The notes beneath the pieces were generated by a model. That model had not been told where the DNA came from, did not search any database, and saw nothing but the letters and a program-made list of their open reading frames with translations. Of a stretch of DNA of 64,000 nucleotides, positions 60,559 through 64,000 are shown piece by piece. The position numbers and the translations under genes are program-made. Each line of letters begins with the position of its first letter. The first letter of the stretch is position 1. This DNA is from ZC4RG29 sp036563875 (lineage in GTDB: Bacteria > Bacteroidota > Bacteroidia > Cytophagales > Cyclobacteriaceae): the NCBI GenBank assembly GCA_036563875.1, contig DATCLO010000160.1, positions 1-64,000 of the forward strand, written 5' to 3'.

Positions 60559-62627
60559 TGTTGCCTTGGACGAAAATTGAGACTGCCCTTCACACCGGCG
60601 AAAATTGTAAGCGGGGGTGCAGGGTTGTAGAAACGATTCCCGAACGCATTCAGGTCGTGGCCGAGGCTGTATGTTTCATCGAGAATATTCTCAGCGCCGG
60701 CGAAAAGGTGAAGGGGGAAGTTGTTTCCTGCACGAAAACGGTATTCAATCTTCGCGCCAAGCAACGTATAAGGATCAGAGAACGCCGAGTTGGCGTCATT
60801 CAGCGGGATGCGGTCTGTGTACGTGCAATTGACATTAATTAGCCATGCCCGACCGATATCAGCGGTGAAACCCCCCACAAGTATATTCGGCGCTACGCCT
60901 GTTAGCTTGTTGCCGCTGTAATCGTCGACACCCTGTACGTAATCTGAAAAGCGATAACGATTCAGCGTGTACGATAGCCAGGGCGTTATAGACGTGACGG
61001 TACTGATCGGCAGCGCCTGCCAGCTGAGGGTGACTTCCAAACCGCGTTGCGTTGTCTTGCCCGCATTGACGAAATAGTCTGCATCGTCATCTGTACGCCG
61101 GACAACGATCGTTTCGTCGAGTCGGAAATCATAGCCGACAATATCGAACATCAGGCTGTTCCTTATGAGGCTACCGCGAAAACCCAATTCAAAGTTGGTG
61201 CCTTCCTCCGGATTGATTTGATCGTTGAAAGTGGAGGTAGAAGGATACAACTCAGCAACCGTTGGCGGTGAAAAGCCTTTGCTTACACTGGTGTGAACGG
61301 AAATGTTCTCGTTGATCTTTTTCAGCAGCGCTACGCGCGGCGAAAGCACAGGATCAAAGTCGCGATGTCGGGAAAACGGTGGTACGTCTGACAGTCGCTG
61401 ATAGCGCACGTCGACGAGGTTCACACTTCCTCCCACTGTGAGGAAGAAATCATAGGGAAGGAAAAATTCAATTTGAGAAAAGACAAATGCTGTGGATGAT
61501 GTGATCTCATCGTCGTTTTGAATTGCTCCGGATAGACCCTGGTTGTTGTCGTATACGCCGATGGAGGAAAAGCCGTGTTGGAATTCCGCACCAAAGTCGA
61601 GTTTACCGCGGCGGAAGGCGAAACTTGTGTTTGTTCTTCCACCGACGCTGAGTTCCCTGCGTCGCTCGTAATTCCGAATCGCAGAGTTGTCAAACTGAGA
61701 AAATGATCCATACACGCCGATGCTGTTAGACCACCGTGCGTTCCATCTGAAGTGATGCGATACTCCGGAATAAAACGTCTTGTTGAACACCGCTGCTTTT
61801 TGCTCTACGGCGCCGGGATTGGGTCCGGCTGCAGGTCGTGCCTGTTTGGGATTTGCTTCAAACTCTGCTGCCGTAAGACCGCCGGGCGTTTCATAGGTGA
61901 GATCGGAATACACGACGTTCAGGTCAACGGTTCGCGATGCCGACGGCCTGAACGTTCCCAGTATCTGCAAAACATCACGAGCCATAGCGGTCTGTTCGCG
62001 CCAGCCATCGGAATTCTGGTGGGCGTATCGAACGGCAAGATCGGCTCCCTCCTGGTTTGTACGAGCTTCTGCCGTGTAGCGCATTGATCCAAAACTTCCC
62101 GCTGTCGCGGAGAACAGGAGTGCGCTTCCCTCATCTTCGACCGGTGCTTCGCTTTGCATCAGCAAGACACCGCCGGTGCCTGCGCCGTAAAGACTTCCAC
62201 CCGGACCTTTAATTATTTCAGCTGTTTGCAGCGAACCAAAATCCAGGAGATTGATGTAGGTATTTCCGCCCGGATCGGTAAACGGGAGACCATTCCAGTA
62301 AACTTTTACATTTCGCAGTCCGAACGGTGACCGCAGCGTACTTCCGCGTACAGATAACCTGTAGCTGCCGGGCGAGCGCTCCTCCATTCTCACACCGGGC
62401 ACGGCGTTGATCACCGGAAGCAGCGATGTGTTGTTAAAGCGATCAAAATCCGCTTCCGTGACGACGCTGACGGAAGCAGGAACTTCAAGTAATGCCCGCT
62501 CATGCTGGTAGGCCCGAATAACGACAGGGCTTAGCAGCAGCGAAGAGTCATTGGAAGCGGACTGGCCGTTTGCCAAAAGGCAAGCCGTCAAAAGGAAAAG
62601 AGACAGTGCAAACAGTTTCCCATTCAT
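60555..62627 (-). CDS. TonB-dependent outer-membrane receptor
   Basis: 690 residues with a signal peptide ('LFALSLFLLTACLLANGQ'). The plug has 'PASVSVVTEADFDRFNN', 'VRGSTLRSPFGLRNVKVYWN' and 'IIKGPGGSLYGAGTGGVL'. The barrel ends 'GVKGSLNFRPRQQ'. Its size and plug resemble siderophore or iron-chelate receptors of the FecA/FepA group, not SusC. The ligand is unknown. No FecR or sigma gene is adjacent. It is followed by a fructosamine-kinase-family gene with a four-base overlap, so a sugar-amine ligand is one possibility. Confidence 0.92.
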   Translation of the reverse strand: MNGKLFALSLFLLTACLLANGQSASNDSSLLLSPVVIRAYQHERALLEVPASVSVVTEADFDRFNNTSLLPVINAVPGVRMEERSPGSYRLSVRGSTLRSPFGLRNVKVYWNGLPFTDPGGNTYINLLDFGSLQTAEIIKGPGGSLYGAGTGGVLLMQSEAPVEDEGSALLFSATAGSFGSMRYTAEARTNQEGADLAVRYAHQNSDGWREQTAMARDVLQILGTFRPSASRTVDLNVVYSDLTYETPGGLTAAEFEANPKQARPAAGPNPGAVEQKAAVFNKTFYSGVSHHFRWNARWSNSIGVYGSFSQFDNSAIRNYERRRELSVGGRTNTSFAFRRGKLDFGAEFQHGFSSIGVYDNNQGLSGAIQNDDEITSSTAFVFSQIEFFLPYDFFLTVGGSVNLVDVRYQRLSDVPPFSRHRDFDPVLSPRVALLKKINENISVHTSVSKGFSPPTVAELYPSTSTFNDQINPEEGTNFELGFRGSLIRNSLMFDIVGYDFRLDETIVVRRTDDDADYFVNAGKTTQRGLEVTLSWQALPISTVTSITPWLSYTLNRYRFSDYVQGVDDYSGNKLTGVAPNILVGGFTADIGRAWLINVNCTYTDRIPLNDANSAFSDPYTLLGAKIEYRFRAGNNFPLHLFAGAENILDETYSLGHDLNAFGNRFYNPAPPLTIFAGVKGSLNFRPRQQ

Positions 62628-62757
62628 GGCCGAAAAGTACTAAGGAAATTGCGCACGTCCCCAACCGCTCGGAAAACCTGCGGGAAAAGTTCGGTGTGGC
62701 AATCCGGAAAAAGTTACAAATGGGAGGATCGGTTCTCCTCCCTGTACCATCCGGAAT

Positions 62758-63285
62758 TTAACCTTTCACGATAACGCCACAGCCTTCACGTGCACCCGCA
62801 TTGCCTGCAGGCTGAGATACAAAATCGTCCGGATCGGCGTGGATAACAACAGCCCTGCCGATGATGTCGGATGCCGTTCCCGTTCCAATCGTCCAGTCTT
62901 TGGCGACTATTTCGAGGGTACCGGTGCCGTCTTCACCTACTATGAGATTGTCGATATCACCAGCATGGAATTCGCCGCCTTCCGCGCGATTGCCGTGCGC
63001 ATGGCTCATGGGATTCCAGTGCGGGCCCGCGGATGTAGCATCAGGTGCGCTGCAGTCGCCGTTCTCGTGGAGGTGAACCGCGTGCGTACCTGGTTTGGCA
63101 CCCTGCACCTTCAACGTCATCTTCACGCCATCGCTGGTTTCTTCAAAGGTTGCCTCACCCGTGAGGGTGCTTCCACTCGCGCTTTGAATCTGGGCCGTAG
63201 CGGTATTCTTTTTTGTTGAGCAGGAAATGCTCGCGGCTGCAATGAAGGCCAAAGCGAGAAAGTAGATTTTGATGAACGCTTTCAT
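62758..63285 (-). CDS. sodC: Copper/zinc superoxide dismutase, lipoprotein
   Basis: 175 residues with the lipobox 'AAASISC' (Cys22). The copper ligands appear in 'HAVHLHENGDCSAPDATSA' and the zinc loop in 'GPHWNPMSHAHG' and 'EFHAGDIDNLIV'. The C-terminal 'GRAVVIHADPDDFVSQPAGN' and 'GAREGCGVI' carry a further copper histidine, the conserved arginine and the disulfide cysteine. It removes superoxide in the periplasm or at the outer membrane. Single gene with no close neighbour on its strand. Confidence 0.95.
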   Translation of the reverse strand: MKAFIKIYFLALAFIAAASISCSTKKNTATAQIQSASGSTLTGEATFEETSDGVKMTLKVQGAKPGTHAVHLHENGDCSAPDATSAGPHWNPMSHAHGNRAEGGEFHAGDIDNLIVGEDGTGTLEIVAKDWTIGTGTASDIIGRAVVIHADPDDFVSQPAGNAGAREGCGVIVKG

Positions 63286-63531
63286 AATGTCTTGTTTTTT
63301 TGTTCCCGCATTTCGCGGCGTGATACATTAGAGGATCGAATTTATAACAAAACAGGAGAATATCCGGTTTTGTGTCTCCTTTCTGCTGTGTAAACCAATT
63401 TCCACAACGTTGTACGATGTCCATCGAGCATTTCATCTGCTGTGATTCCCGTTGAATCGCTCAATTTTCCGTTTCAGAAAGTTGATCAAAGGAAATCGAG
63501 CATAGTTTCATCGATTTGAGTAGATTGGTAA

Positions 63532-63963
63532 ATGAGTGCATTTAGATTTCCTCTGATTGTTATTGTCATTCTTCTCAGCAGTACCGTGCCTGTGGTGGCG
63601 CAGCGTTATTGTTATGTGATACTGAATACGAACCCTGACAGGAAGGCATTGCCGGAAGAGGAGGTAAAGAAACTTATGGAAGGCCACCTGGCCAACATCG
63701 ACCGTCTTGCAGAGGAGGGCAAGTTACTTGTAGCCGGACCCTTCGAAGGTGGTGGTGGTGTGTTTATCATGAACTCCGGCGATACAGTCGCGGTGCGCGA
63801 ATGGCTGGCTACCGACCCTGGCATACGCGCTGAGCGGTGGAAGCTTGAGGTGTATCCCTTTGAGCCCGTAGCCGGGCAGGTATGCCGCGGTCAATCAGAT
63901 GCGCATGGTGACCTATACGTGGGTGCGGTTTGGTCAGGCGAGCATCCCGGTTGGTGTTGCTGA
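63532..63963 (+). CDS. Exported YciI-like protein
   Basis: 143 residues with a signal peptide ('FPLIVIVILLSSTVPVVAQ'). The YciI-like ferredoxin fold shows in 'EVKKLMEGHLANIDRLAEEG', 'LLVAGPFEGGGGVFIMNSG' and 'VREWLATDPGIRAERWKLEV'. The histidine of 'EGHLANI' is the position usually suggested as catalytic. A C-terminal extension with three cysteines ('GQVCRGQSD', 'PGWCC') is not part of the usual domain. YciI proteins are normally cytoplasmic, so export is notable. Function unknown. Confidence 0.85.
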   Translation: MSAFRFPLIVIVILLSSTVPVVAQRYCYVILNTNPDRKALPEEEVKKLMEGHLANIDRLAEEGKLLVAGPFEGGGGVFIMNSGDTVAVREWLATDPGIRAERWKLEVYPFEPVAGQVCRGQSDAHGDLYVGAVWSGEHPGWCC

Positions 63964-64000
63964 TGCACATCGTCGTTACATCAATGATCTGTCGGCGTCA

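Overview
The window looks like a chromosomal segment of a Bacteroidota bacterium, most likely a gliding, polysaccharide-degrading member of the Cytophagales. The evidence is a SusC/SusD pair with a FecI/FecR-type regulatory pair, the gldE-gldD gliding genes, a SprB-repeat protein with a type IX secretion sorting domain, a YpdA-type bacillithiol reductase, a 29-residue COX24/mS38-like ribosomal protein, and several -7 boxes of the Bacteroidota form TAnnTTTG. The species assignment is inference. I saw no rRNA, tRNA, CRISPR array, insertion sequence or prophage. The segment reads as ordinary chromosome with one carbohydrate-utilisation island.

Layout. Positions 1-4.4 kb hold a lipoprotein fragment (DUF6503) and two histidine kinases whose 3' ends overlap. 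4.5-8.5 kb is a tight plus-strand run: DinB-like protein, PBP4-type peptidase, exported GH3 enzyme and Gfo/Idh/MocA oxidoreductase. 8.5-11.5 kb on the minus strand carries degP/htrA, a 58-residue protein, a strong terminator, and ispH with an apparently non-canonical start. 11.8-17.6 kb holds an M20 amidohydrolase and several poorly characterised proteins. 17.6-27.6 kb is a minus-strand polysaccharide utilisation locus: family-1-like pectate lyase, ECF sigma factor, FecR anti-sigma, SusC with an STN signalling domain, SusD, and a TolB-like propeller protein.

27.9-35.8 kb is housekeeping: a thioredoxin-fold protein, nitroreductase, metK, an RsmI-like methyltransferase, DUF2905, an alpha/beta hydrolase, and lysA overlapping dsbD. 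35.9-50.2 kb is rich in cell-envelope genes: an M23 peptidase with an HxC zinc motif, a patatin/outer-membrane-barrel protein, two OmpA-family proteins, an aldehyde dehydrogenase, an AsmA-like protein, and the large SprB-repeat protein.

50.2-56.7 kb holds two divergent groups. HU, TPR protein, COX24-like protein and RNase G run on the minus strand. mutY, ssb, gldE and gldD run on the plus strand. The remainder (56.8-64 kb) has secreted NIPSNAP, DUF3500 and YciI-like proteins, ypdA, a TonB-dependent receptor overlapping a fructosamine-kinase-family gene, and a Cu/Zn superoxide dismutase.

How the genes work together. The utilisation locus has every part of a trans-envelope circuit: SusC/SusD uptake, the STN domain signalling to FecR, and FecR controlling the sigma factor, which probably activates the locus. 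The gliding genes and the sorting-domain adhesin point to a type IX secretion and gliding apparatus encoded mostly elsewhere. I found no clear new defence or mobile system. The most unusual items are the ispH start, the adhesin with a duplicated flanking domain, the receptor-kinase gene overlap, and the palindromes upstream of the lyase.
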